Shown here piece by piece: positions 7,699 through 14,789 of a DNA stretch of 20,836 bases. The position numbers were made by a program, and so were the translations under genes. Numbering within the stretch: position 1 is the first letter of the stretch; each line of letters begins with the position of its first letter. A model generated the notes under the pieces. The model was not told the DNA's origin. It saw only the letters and a list, made by a program, of their open reading frames with translations, and ran no database searches. This DNA is from CAZVAO01 sp964625175 (lineage in GTDB: Bacteria; Bacillota; UBA994; PWPR01). Where the stretch lies: positions 1 to 20,836 of the forward strand of contig CAZVAO010000030.1 in the NCBI GenBank assembly GCA_964625175.1. The letters run 5' to 3'.

Positions 7699-7876
7699 AC
7701 CGTGCCCTCACTTACTTTTTCAATGTTTATATCATTCTATCTAAAAATCGAATTCCCTGCTTTGATTGGTTTTCTTATCGAAAATCTCGCCATGTTTCAT
7801 TTGATTAGCCATGAACGCGCTTCCATTGCAATAGATCGCACGACTGTAATCCCTGAACTTTTATCAGTTTGCGTGC

Positions 7877-7910
7877 AAAAAAACAGCGAGGCGACCATCT
7901 GTCACCTCGC
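7877..7910 (-). terminator. Rho-independent terminator of pyrG
   Basis: On the minus strand a 10-bp stem (GCGAGGTGAC / GTCGCCTCGC, one G-U pair) with loop AGATG is followed by TGTTTTTTT. It begins 27 nt past the pyrG stop codon and separates pyrG from the GNAT gene. Confidence 0.92.
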
Positions 7911-7936
7911 ATTCATGGGAATTTTGCGTTTTTAAT

Positions 7937-9544
7937 TTACAAATTATTCTTATATACCTTAGCTGCTTTAATAAAATCGACAAAAAGCGGATGGGGGTTC
8001 GTCGGGCGTGATTTGAATTCAGGGTGGAATTGAACGCCAACAAACCAAGGGTGATTTGGCAGCTCAACACATTCAACTAAGAGCTTATCGGGTGATGTAC
8101 CGCTGATGATCAATCCACTATCCTGCAATTCCTGACGGAAGGTATTGTTAAACTCATAACGATGGCGGTGGCGCTCTAAAATGCTCGCTTCTTGATAAGC
8201 AGCTTGCGTTTTTGTGCCAGGGACCAAGTCACATGGCCAATTACCTAAGCGCATGGTCCCCCCCATATCGGTTATGTTGCGTTGCTCCAGCATCAGATCG
8301 ATCACTGGATGACTGGTATGGGTATCGAACTCCGAGGAATGGGCATTCTTCCACTGCATCACGTTGCGGCTGTATTCAATAACAGCAATTTGCATACCCA
8401 GACAAAGGCCGAAATAGGGGATTTTATTTTCGCGCGCATACTGTGCCGCTTTAATTTTTCCTTCAATGCCACGCGGTCCAAAACCACCAGCTACCAAAAT
8501 CCCATCAACCCCAGCAAGCATTGTTGCGACATCTTGACACTCGAGTTTCTCGGAATCAATCCAGCGGATCTTGATAATGGCATCGTTGGCAATCCCCGCA
8601 TGACTAAGTGACTCAGCGACACTGAGATAGGCATCGTGTAAAGAAACGTATTTGCCGACCAGAGCGATCTCAATGGTCTCTTTCAGTGATTTGATATGTG
8701 CAACCATATCTCGCCAATCATCAAGCTTGCGCTCCCCACAGACTAAATTAAGTCGCTCGACAACTAAATCGTCTAAGTGTTCGCGCTCTAAGACCAAAGG
8801 CACCTCATATAAGGTGTCTGAGTCTTCATTTTGAATAACAGCCTCTTCTGGTACATCACAGAAAAGTGAGATTTTACTGCGCACACCATCATTGATATCG
8901 TGATTGGAGCGACATATAATGATGTCTGGACGAATACCGATGCTACGCAATTCTTTAACGCTATGTTGGGTGGGTTTGGTTTTTAACTCGCCAGCTTTAT
9001 CTAAATAGGGGATTAACGTCACGTGAATATATAAGGTGTTTTCTCGACCAGCATCAGACTGCATTTGGCGGATTGCTTCTAGAAAAGGTAAGCTCTCGAT
9101 GTCACCAACGGTACCGCCGATTTCAATGATAATGACATCTGCGCCGCCCTCTTCAGCGACCCGGACGATTCCTTCTTTAATTTCATCTGTAATGTGTGGG
9201 ATGACTTGAATCGTTGCGCCAAGGTAGTCGCCACGGCGTTCTTTGTCAATGACCGACTTATAAATTCGACCCGTTGTGAGATTATTGCGCTGACCCAGCT
9301 CGATGTCAATAAAGCGCTCATAATGACCTAAATCCAGATCTGTTTCGGCTCCATCCTTCGTAACATAGACTTCCCCATGCTGGTAAGGACTCATTGTACC
9401 TGGATCGACATTAATATATGGATCCAATTTTAACACATCTACTTCTAAACCTCTGCTTTTCAATAAACGCCCCAGCGATGCTGCGGTTATGCCTTTACCT
9501 AAAGATGAAACAACCCCACCCGTTACAAAGATATACTTGCACAT
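7937..9544 (-). CDS. pyrG: CTP synthase (glutamine-hydrolysing)
   Basis: The enzyme makes CTP from UTP, ATP and glutamine in the cytoplasm. The 535 residues are the normal length. The N-terminal amidoligase domain starts with K-Y-I-F-V-T-G-G-V-V-S-S-L-G-K-G (P-loop) and has D-P-Y-I-N-V-D-P-G-T-M-S-P and the H-G-E-V-Y-V-T-x-D-G-A-E-T-D-L-D segment. The C-terminal class I glutaminase has nucleophile Cys381 in F-G-L-C-L-G-M-Q and His507/Glu509 in Q-F-H-P-E. ATG 9544 is preceded by GGGGGAGG at 7-nt spacing. It has its own promoter (9653-9682) and terminator, so it is probably monocistronic. Sequence agreement with the family is very strong. Confidence 0.99.
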   Translation of the reverse strand: MCKYIFVTGGVVSSLGKGITAASLGRLLKSRGLEVDVLKLDPYINVDPGTMSPYQHGEVYVTKDGAETDLDLGHYERFIDIELGQRNNLTTGRIYKSVIDKERRGDYLGATIQVIPHITDEIKEGIVRVAEEGGADVIIIEIGGTVGDIESLPFLEAIRQMQSDAGRENTLYIHVTLIPYLDKAGELKTKPTQHSVKELRSIGIRPDIIICRSNHDINDGVRSKISLFCDVPEEAVIQNEDSDTLYEVPLVLEREHLDDLVVERLNLVCGERKLDDWRDMVAHIKSLKETIEIALVGKYVSLHDAYLSVAESLSHAGIANDAIIKIRWIDSEKLECQDVATMLAGVDGILVAGGFGPRGIEGKIKAAQYARENKIPYFGLCLGMQIAVIEYSRNVMQWKNAHSSEFDTHTSHPVIDLMLEQRNITDMGGTMRLGNWPCDLVPGTKTQAAYQEASILERHRHRYEFNNTFRQELQDSGLIISGTSPDKLLVECVELPNHPWFVGVQFHPEFKSRPTNPHPLFVDFIKAAKVYKNNL

Positions 9545-9652
9545 GACATTACCTCCCCCATTTTATAATTTATTGCAATGCTAATCTGACAATAGTCAGG
9601 AAACACACTAATGCCAACATCAGAATTAACGAACCTTATTACATACTAGCCC

Positions 9653-9682
9653 ATTCTACTAAATTGTTAAAAAAGCTGTCAA
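9653..9682 (-). promoter_or_regulatory. Sigma-A promoter of pyrG
   Basis: The minus strand shows a perfect -35 TTGACA (9682-9677), an 18-nt spacer and -10 TAGAAT (9658-9653, one mismatch). Transcription would start near 9646, leaving a leader of about 100 nt before the pyrG ATG. The promoter abuts the 3' end of alr. A short stem (CTGAC-TATT-GTCAG) lies in the leader, but no U-tract follows it. Confidence 0.75.
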
Positions 9683-9697
9683 GGTGATTCGAGAAAT

Positions 9698-10867
9698 TTA
9701 TAAGTTATCTAGATGATCCCTTTTTACGAGTTGGCGACCATTCATCAGATAGTAGCGTGGAACGCGTCGATTAATCAAACAGGGAATCTCATAGTTGATT
9801 GTTTCACACCACGCTGCTATTTCATCTAAACTAATCGTATTTTGATCCTGTGTGCCAAACAACACCACTGGATCTCCTACCCGAACATCTTCAATCCCAT
9901 TGACATCCACCATACATTGATCCATACACACCACGCCAACCACAGGAGCCCGCTTGCCATTTATTAAGACTTCTCCCCGATTACCCAATATCCGACGATA
10001 GCCATCCGCATACCCTACGGGTAACGTTGCGATTCGCGTTTCCCCCTTCGTGCGATAGGTGCACCCATAAGAAATGGGAACCCCTGCATCGAGTGTCTTG
10101 ATGTGGCCGACAACTGTTTTAAGGGTGATTACGGGCCGTAACTCACTGCCAAAAGAGGTGTAGTTTGAGATGTCAGACGGATAAAACCCGTAAATGGCAG
10201 CTCCCACTCGCACATAATCACACTCAACAGCAATCCCCCGCAAGAAAGCCGCACTATTCGCCATATGCGTCCGAATCTTAGGCCACCCATTGTCACGCAT
10301 ATTTTGGACAATCGCTAAAAAAGCAGTGTACTGCTGATTGGTTAAGGCCTCGCTTGGGATATCCGCTGATGCAAAATGGCTGTAAACACAGTCAATTTCC
10401 AAGAAAGTTAACTTCTTCATCTCTTTGATAAAGCGTTCCAAATGACGTTCCAATAGTCCTAGCCGACTCATCCCCGTATCAATATTGAGATGCACCTTGA
10501 CAACCTTGTTCCACTGTTGTGCCGTCTTATTTAAGGTTCTGGCGAATTCGAGGGAATAGATGGTTGGGGTCAGGTCATAATGGAGAATCATATCGCAGTT
10601 GCTCTCAGGAACATAGTTAAAAACCAAAATCGGTGTGCTGATTCCAGCACGGCGCAACTCAATCCCTTCCGATAAAACACTAACAGCTAATAAATTAACA
10701 CCTTGCGAAACCAAAAAGCGGGATACTTCTATGGCTCCAAAACCGTAGGCGTCTGCCTTAACAACAGCCATTACCTCACTGTGCCCAGGCAAGTTGTTTT
10801 TAACCAATTGTAAGTTATACCCCATTGCATCGAAATCAATCTCAGCCCATGTATGTGGATAATACAT
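9698..10867 (-). CDS. alr: Alanine racemase
   Basis: This PLP enzyme interconverts L- and D-alanine and supplies D-Ala for peptidoglycan. The 389 residues have the standard two-domain form. The PLP lysine is K37 in V-V-K-A-D-A-Y-G-F-G, the barrel motif H-L-N-I-D-T-G-M-S-R-L-G is present, and the second catalytic base is Y267 in P-I-S-Y-G. R220 in R-V-G-A-A-I-Y-G and the M-D-Q-C-M-V-D segment also fit. I use ATG 10867 because GGAGGG lies 5 nt before it; the longer reading from 10900 would place the RBS inside the gene. A terminator lies 77 nt upstream and a new promoter (pyrG) right after. The short gap between terminator and ATG shows no convincing promoter. Confidence 0.97.
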   Translation of the reverse strand: MYYPHTWAEIDFDAMGYNLQLVKNNLPGHSEVMAVVKADAYGFGAIEVSRFLVSQGVNLLAVSVLSEGIELRRAGISTPILVFNYVPESNCDMILHYDLTPTIYSLEFARTLNKTAQQWNKVVKVHLNIDTGMSRLGLLERHLERFIKEMKKLTFLEIDCVYSHFASADIPSEALTNQQYTAFLAIVQNMRDNGWPKIRTHMANSAAFLRGIAVECDYVRVGAAIYGFYPSDISNYTSFGSELRPVITLKTVVGHIKTLDAGVPISYGCTYRTKGETRIATLPVGYADGYRRILGNRGEVLINGKRAPVVGVVCMDQCMVDVNGIEDVRVGDPVVLFGTQDQNTISLDEIAAWCETINYEIPCLINRRVPRYYLMNGRQLVKRDHLDNL

Positions 10868-10943
10868 ACTTTCCCTCCATTCACGATACCAGCAGGTCAT
10901 CCGCTAACGCCGTCTACCACGATTTGCGCACTGACCCACCAAT

Positions 10944-10980
10944 CAAACAAAAACCAAGAGGCGGCAAATTGCCGCCTCTT
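10944..10980 (-). terminator. Rho-independent terminator of the rnhC operon
   Basis: The minus strand has a perfect 10-bp stem (AAGAGGCGGC / GCCGCCTCTT; two more A-T pairs possible) with loop AATTT, followed by GGTTTTTGTTTG. It starts 22 nt after the stop codon of the anchored protein gene and closes the rnhC operon before alr. Confidence 0.92.
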
Positions 10981-11001
10981 AGAAGCGTTCATAATAAAAT
11001 T

Positions 11002-11646
11002 TTATTCTGTGTGCTGTAAAGACAATAATGCATCTTGCTCATCAGATCCAACTAAAACCTGGCCATTGAGATAGTCATATTCTAAAACAGGGGTCGTAAT
11101 TTCAAAGAGCACAAATGGGTATTTTGCCTCGGTCGCATAGTCCATAACTTGATCCGTCGCAATTTCGCGGATTACTGGTATATATACCCCACTATAAACA
11201 CGATCCGAATCCTGAATAGGGGTGCTGTTATTCTCCCCAGCTTCACTTAGCCAACCGACGATCCCATATCGAATATAATCAATTTCCGCATCATAGCCTT
11301 GGGCATAGGATTCGCCCCCACATAAGAGAACCCAAAGGTTATCACTACTATACTCCATCCGCGTGAAGCCAGCACTACCGCGATCGAGCTCTAATTCATT
11401 AATGGCATCCCAGATATCATCCGGTATTTCTGATCTAGAGGTCACCTTACGGTAATCAATACCTGCTTCAATCGTTGCATTTGCAGCTGCGCGAGTTGGC
11501 AACTCTAGATACGCCGGCCCCTCTGGCTCTGAAAACGCTTCTTTTAAAGCCATGATGCCCGAGTAACCAATTGTTGAAAAAACGATTGTTAAAGCCATAA
11601 TCAAATAGATAACTTTATGTCGCCGGCTCGTTTGTTGGTTGTTCAT
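11002..11646 (-). CDS. Uncharacterised membrane-anchored extracytoplasmic protein
   Basis: I do not firmly recognise this 214-residue protein. A single N-terminal membrane segment (about residues 11-33) with preceding positive charges (S-R-R-H-K) and no lipobox predicts an anchored protein with an outside domain of about 175 residues. The stretch D-N-L-W-V-L-L-C-G-G-E-S-Y-A-Q-G-Y-D-A-E-I-D (about 103-124) recalls the G-E-x-x-T-G-G-Y signature of the PrcB C-terminal domain, only loosely. The domain is acidic. Its ATG lies inside the end of the AI-2E-family gene (32-nt overlap) and is preceded by GAGGG at 6 nt, so the two are translationally coupled. It is the last gene of the rnhC operon. Confidence 0.8.
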   Translation of the reverse strand: MNNQQTSRRHKVIYLIMALTIVFSTIGYSGIMALKEAFSEPEGPAYLELPTRAAANATIEAGIDYRKVTSRSEIPDDIWDAINELELDRGSAGFTRMEYSSDNLWVLLCGGESYAQGYDAEIDYIRYGIVGWLSEAGENNSTPIQDSDRVYSGVYIPVIREIATDQVMDYATEAKYPFVLFEITTPVLEYDYLNGQVLVGSDEQDALLSLQHTE

Positions 11647-12748
11647 GTTTCGCCCTCATTTCATCCATAAATTCTCTTATTAACGTTAAGATAACTTTAC
11701 CCAAAGGAATTGCAATAATTAACCCAAAAATGCCACCTAATGCCCCACCGACTGACATAAATGCGATGGTCCAAAATGGTGAAATCCCTACATAGCCACC
11801 TAAGACCCGCGGACTCACCACCATATTATCGATTTGCTGCAACAAAGCGCTAATCGCTAAGACGGCAACCGCCTCTGGGAAACCACTGAATAGCGCTAAA
11901 AAGATGCAGGGAATCGCCCCCAGAATTGGTCCAATATAAGGAATAATATTGGAGACCCCAATGATTAAAGCCATCAGTAAAACATAGGGGATATCATAGG
12001 ATGTGAAGAGATTAAACATACTCATCGTCACATAGACTAAAATGGCCTGTATTAAGCAAGTTAACAATTTGCCAACAATGAAGCCGCGCATGCCATCATC
12101 TAATAACTCAAGTGCATGAATCGTATAACGCGACTGTTTTTTGGGGATTAATAGGGTAATGTAATCTTTAACATATTTCCCTATGCTATCGAATTCCTTG
12201 AGACCATACCAAGCGAGCAGGAGCGAGATTGCGAAGCTCGCTAAATACCCCAGAAATGCCCCCGCGGAAGCTAGAGCGAGCTGAACGATCCCTAAAAGCT
12301 CTTGAGATATTTGAACTAAAATATTGTTTAGCTCTTGGTAAATTGAACTGATTAAATCTGGCGAGATGTTGTATTTCTCGAGATTAAGCTCCTTCAAAAA
12401 GTCATCGACAATTTGGTTATATTGGGGGATCGAGTTAATCAAGGTCTCAATACTACTCGCAATCGCAGGGGTAATCGTAAATATAGAACCCACGAGTAAT
12501 GCAAACATCAGGATAAAACTGATTGTGACGCCCCAAGAGCGATTGATGTTATACCGCTCTTTTAGGAGTTTAACTAATGGATTGAGCAAATAAATGAGAA
12601 TCAAGGCAAAGATGAACTCCCCGAGTGCGCGATGTAAGACGCTAAGCAAATCATCAACAATAATAAACTTAACCAGAAGTACTGTAATAAAAGCAATGAG
12701 AATGATCGATCTGCTTGTCCACTTGCTCAATTGGTGTTTCTCTTCCAT
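11615..12748 (-). CDS. AI-2E family transporter (TqsA/PerM/YtvI-like membrane protein)
   Basis: This polytopic membrane protein of 377 residues has two N-terminal TM segments (about 15-60), a third near 70-95 and a soluble stretch of about 50 residues (S-I-P-Q-Y-N-Q-I-V-D-D-F). Further TM helices follow, including the conserved I-G-V-S-N-I-I-P-Y-I-G-P-I-L-G-A-I-P block and the G-G-x-x-G-x-x-G-L-I-I-A-I-P-L end. This is the AI-2E_transport family; despite the name, members transport diverse solutes or ions and the substrate cannot be read from sequence. I use ATG 12748 because GGGGGGAG lies 6 nt before it; ATG 12772 overlaps the rnhC stop codon. It lies between rnhC (23 nt upstream) and the anchored protein gene, which overlaps its end. 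Confidence 0.93.
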   Translation of the reverse strand: MEEKHQLSKWTSRSIILIAFITVLLVKFIIVDDLLSVLHRALGEFIFALILIYLLNPLVKLLKERYNINRSWGVTISFILMFALLVGSIFTITPAIASSIETLINSIPQYNQIVDDFLKELNLEKYNISPDLISSIYQELNNILVQISQELLGIVQLALASAGAFLGYLASFAISLLLAWYGLKEFDSIGKYVKDYITLLIPKKQSRYTIHALELLDDGMRGFIVGKLLTCLIQAILVYVTMSMFNLFTSYDIPYVLLMALIIGVSNIIPYIGPILGAIPCIFLALFSGFPEAVAVLAISALLQQIDNMVVSPRVLGGYVGISPFWTIAFMSVGGALGGIFGLIIAIPLGKVILTLIREFMDEMRAKHEQPTNEPAT

Positions 12749-12771
12749 TCGTTTCTCCCCCCTTTTTATCA

Positions 12772-13653
12772 TTATAACGATTGAAGCACCTCAGCGGTAG
12801 TTTTAAAATGGATTTTTGCAACATTATTTAATACTTCTGGCCCAAATTGCCGAACTAATTCGCGGGCAGTGGGTTTAACGTTCGTTGCACCACGGGGTAA
12901 AGACATATATTGAGCACTGAGCTGTTCCATTGCTTGGAGAAAATGCCAACGAGCAACGATCGACGCAGCGGCTACTGCGAGGAACTTCGACTCTGCTTTC
13001 GTTTCTTGGATCAAAGGACACGTTATCTGTAGCACCTTTTTGAGGACGGCAGGAGCAGCGAACTGGTCAACCACTACAGCCTCTGGCTGATGACAGATGA
13101 GTTTGCTAATGGTCTGGGCATGGAGATTCGCCAATAAAACATTGAGATTGCCGACCCTCTGATATTCCAGATTATAATCATGGGGCAATAATAACCCTAC
13201 TGCATATGGTGTCGCCTCCATAATCTGCAGCGCGAGACTGTCAATCTTCTTGGCGGTTAATTTTTTGCTATCATTTACTCCCCATGCAATAAAATCACTT
13301 TCTAACTGCTGTGGCACATAGACAGCGGCTGTGACCAAAGGACCAAAATAATCCCCCTTACCACTCTCATCTGCCCCAACAATACTCTGATAGTGCTGGC
13401 TAAGCGGAACCATAATCAGTTCTTGCGGGCCATTTGGTGGCAAACCAATCTCGGATAATAAGGTGTTTAATTCTTTGCCTTGCAATAAGATTTTACCATT
13501 GCGATAGTAGGTAATGGAGACAGCCCGATACTTAGCCTGTTTAACAATCCACGCCTCTTTACCGGCCACCCACTCAATATCTTGCTTACTCAAATAGGTA
13601 TCAATGGTGCGCCGTTGTGCCTCATTCTTTTGTAAAGTAAGGTGATTGCTCAT
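12772..13653 (-). CDS. rnhC: Ribonuclease HIII
   Basis: The enzyme hydrolyses RNA in RNA-DNA hybrids such as R-loops and primers. The 293-residue protein has the N-terminal TBP-like substrate-binding domain (about 1-85) that distinguishes RNase HIII from HII. The catalytic domain begins at G-A-D95-E96-S-G-K-G-D-Y-F-G-P-L and has D196 in V-V-V-D-Q-F-A. A K-A-E-S-K-F-L-A-V-A-A-A-S-I-V-A-R block probably supplies the fourth acidic residue (E221). ATG 13653 has AAAGGAG 7 nt upstream. It is the first gene of a three-gene operon and is divergent from the response regulator. RNase HIII is typical of Firmicutes and supports the taxonomic call. Confidence 0.97.
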   Translation of the reverse strand: MSNHLTLQKNEAQRRTIDTYLSKQDIEWVAGKEAWIVKQAKYRAVSITYYRNGKILLQGKELNTLLSEIGLPPNGPQELIMVPLSQHYQSIVGADESGKGDYFGPLVTAAVYVPQQLESDFIAWGVNDSKKLTAKKIDSLALQIMEATPYAVGLLLPHDYNLEYQRVGNLNVLLANLHAQTISKLICHQPEAVVVDQFAAPAVLKKVLQITCPLIQETKAESKFLAVAAASIVARWHFLQAMEQLSAQYMSLPRGATNVKPTARELVRQFGPEVLNNVAKIHFKTTAEVLQSL

Positions 13654-13696
13654 TTAGATTCTCCTTTATTATTCGCATTGAACTTCTTTTAGACAT

Positions 13697-13725
13697 TGTA
13701 TATTTATACATATTCAATCTTTAAA
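13697..13725 (-). promoter_or_regulatory. Weak promoter candidate for rnhC
   Basis: The minus strand reads TTTAAA (13725-13720), a 17-nt spacer and TATACA (13702-13697). Each hexamer matches the sigma-A consensus at four of six bases. It lies 44 nt upstream of the rnhC ATG, where a promoter is required because the next gene is divergent. Confidence 0.35.
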
Positions 13726-13787
13726 CACCCATTAAGGCCTCATCTAATCATCCCCACACCACACTGAGATGTCAGTAAGAGATTGCA

Positions 13788-13833
13788 GACTTTTAAATTA
13801 CTAATAGACATTCACAGTCTTCGACTTTTAAAT
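13788..13833. repeat. Pair of 11-bp direct repeats (GACTTTTAAAT)
   Basis: GACTTTTAAAT occurs at 13788-13798 and again at 13823-13833, with starts 35 bp apart. Both copies lie 44-89 bp upstream of the regulator's -35 box. TGCAGA (13784-13789) and TCTGCA (13836-13841) form an inverted pair around the unit. A role as transcription-factor sites is inferred only. Confidence 0.45.
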
Positions 13834-13876
13834 GATCTGCATTCACCAAATAATCAAAACTTTTGTAACAATCGTT

Positions 13877-13905
13877 TTGACAATCACCACTGCATATTTT
13901 ATAAT
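13877..13905 (+). promoter_or_regulatory. Perfect-consensus sigma-A promoter of the response regulator
   Basis: TTGACA (13877-13882), a 17-nt spacer and TATAAT (13900-13905) match the consensus at all 12 positions. The start site would be near 13912, giving an untranslated leader of about 130 nt before the ATG at 14045. ACAATC occurs at 13868-13873 and 13880-13885, 12 bp apart and overlapping the -35 box, a spacing reminiscent of OmpR-family half-sites. Confidence 0.85.
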
Positions 13906-13919
13906 AAGTTTATAAACAA

Positions 13920-13949
13920 AATCTTTAATAAGATAAAAAATTAAAGATT
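13920..13949 (+). repeat. 10-bp inverted repeat at the start of the regulator leader
   Basis: AATCTTTAAT (13920-13929) is the exact reverse complement of ATTAAAGATT (13940-13949), with a 10-nt A-rich centre. It starts about 8 nt after the predicted transcription start. It could be an operator just downstream of the promoter or a weak AU-rich hairpin at the 5' end of the mRNA. No U-tract follows, so it is not a terminator. Confidence 0.55.
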
Positions 13950-14044
13950 ATTATGGTAATTAGCATGCCCTCCGGACTATACGATTTGAATAGTTCTTAG
14001 AGTTTAAAATTTAGAAACTTGAATACTAGAGAAATTGGTGAAAT

Positions 14045-14746
14045 ATGAAAGATTATAAGATTCTGATAATTGATGACGAAATTGATATTTGCGAACTGCT
14101 GAAATTATATTTAGAAAACGCCAGTTATCAAGTTGAATATTGCCATACTGGTGAGCAGGCTCTTGAAATGGCCCGCAACTTTACACCCGACCTTATTATA
14201 CTCGATGTATTGCTTCCTGACACTACTGGAATTAAATTATGTCCCAGTTTACGGCAAATTGTCAGTTGCCCAATCATTTTTCTGAGTTGTAAGAAGCAAG
14301 AGTACGATATTATCAGCGGGCTCGAAGCAGGTGGAGATGATTATGTAGCTAAGCCCTTCAGCCCCCGTGAATTAGTTGCCCGCATAAAATCGAATTTGCG
14401 CAGAGATGAGATCAATACTTTACAAAACAACTCTTTCATTAAGGAGAATATTGAATTACCTGGCCTGTCAATTAACTGCAATAATCACACGGTTCAGGTG
14501 CGGGACAAGACTGTTTCTCTGTCACTTAAAGAATTTGATTTGCTCGTATTTCTTGCGACATCACCCAATAAAATCTTTAGTGTGGAGGAAATATATGACG
14601 AGATTTGGGGCGATTCGGGTATGGGAGATATCCGCACCGTGATGGTTCATATTCGCAATTTGCGCAAGAAGATCGAGGAAAAACCCTCAAGACCCAATTT
14701 TATCATCAATATTCGCGGCTCAGGCTACATGCTCCGCACAGAATAA
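14045..14746 (+). CDS. Orphan OmpR/VanR-family response regulator
   Basis: This 233-residue two-domain DNA-binding regulator has a receiver domain (1-120) with acidic pocket D10-D11, phosphoacceptor D54 (I-I-L-D-V-L-L-P-D), switch S81, Y100, and K103-P104 in V-A-K-P-F-S. The winged helix (about 138-233) reads S-L-S-L-K-E-F-D-L-L, V-H-I-R-N-L-R-K-K-I-E and I-R-G-S-G-Y-M-L, an OmpR-type C-terminus. It is the only plus-strand gene and has no histidine kinase next to it: VanY converges on its 3' side and rnhC is divergent. The receiver domain has five cysteines (16, 33, 67, 75, 82). The start ATG has only a weak RBS (GGTG, 4-nt spacer) despite the ideal promoter. The target genes are unknown. Confidence 0.95.
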   Translation: MKDYKILIIDDEIDICELLKLYLENASYQVEYCHTGEQALEMARNFTPDLIILDVLLPDTTGIKLCPSLRQIVSCPIIFLSCKKQEYDIISGLEAGGDDYVAKPFSPRELVARIKSNLRRDEINTLQNNSFIKENIELPGLSINCNNHTVQVRDKTVSLSLKEFDLLVFLATSPNKIFSVEEIYDEIWGDSGMGDIRTVMVHIRNLRKKIEEKPSRPNFIINIRGSGYMLRTE

Positions 14747-14753
14747 ACAAACG

Positions 14754-14788
14754 AAAAGTGTGACTGGTTTTCTCAGTCACACTTTTTT
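14754..14788. terminator. Bidirectional terminator between response regulator and VanY gene
   Basis: A perfect 13-bp stem (AAAAGTGTGACTG 14754-14766 with CAGTCACACTTTT 14774-14786) closes a 7-nt loop. Runs of T follow the GC-rich core on both strands (TTTTTT on plus, TTTT on minus). It lies in the 43 bp between two convergent stop codons and can serve both genes. Confidence 0.93.
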
Positions 14789-14789
14789 A

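Larger units (their letters stand above)
13654..14044. other. Divergent AT-rich intergenic region between rnhC and the response regulator
   Basis: This 391-bp gap has no gene longer than a tiny ORF. From left to right it holds a weak rnhC promoter candidate (13697-13725, minus) and a pair of 11-bp direct repeats (13788-13798 and 13823-13833). Then come a perfect plus-strand promoter (13877-13905), a 10-bp inverted repeat (13920-13949) at the start of the regulator's leader, and a 15-codon ORF (13953-14000) with a weak RBS. No terminator is needed, since both flanking genes point outward. Confidence 0.7.

Noticed and set aside
9545..9658. CTP-sensed reiterative-transcription attenuation of pyrG, suggested by GGGC right after the -10 box
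   Set aside because: In the Bacillus subtilis mechanism the transcript begins with the G run and a leader terminator with a C/U-rich 5' arm follows. Here GGGC is too close to the -10 to be +1, and the only stem in the leader has no U-tract.
10868..10900. Longer alr start at 10900
   Set aside because: It would put the GGAGGG RBS inside the gene and add 11 residues absent from the usual alanine racemase N-terminus.
13697..13710. TGTATA-TT-TATACA as an operator or hairpin
   Set aside because: The arms are 6 bp of pure A/T-rich alternating sequence with a 2-nt centre, likely by chance in AT-rich DNA, and they overlap the candidate rnhC -10 box.
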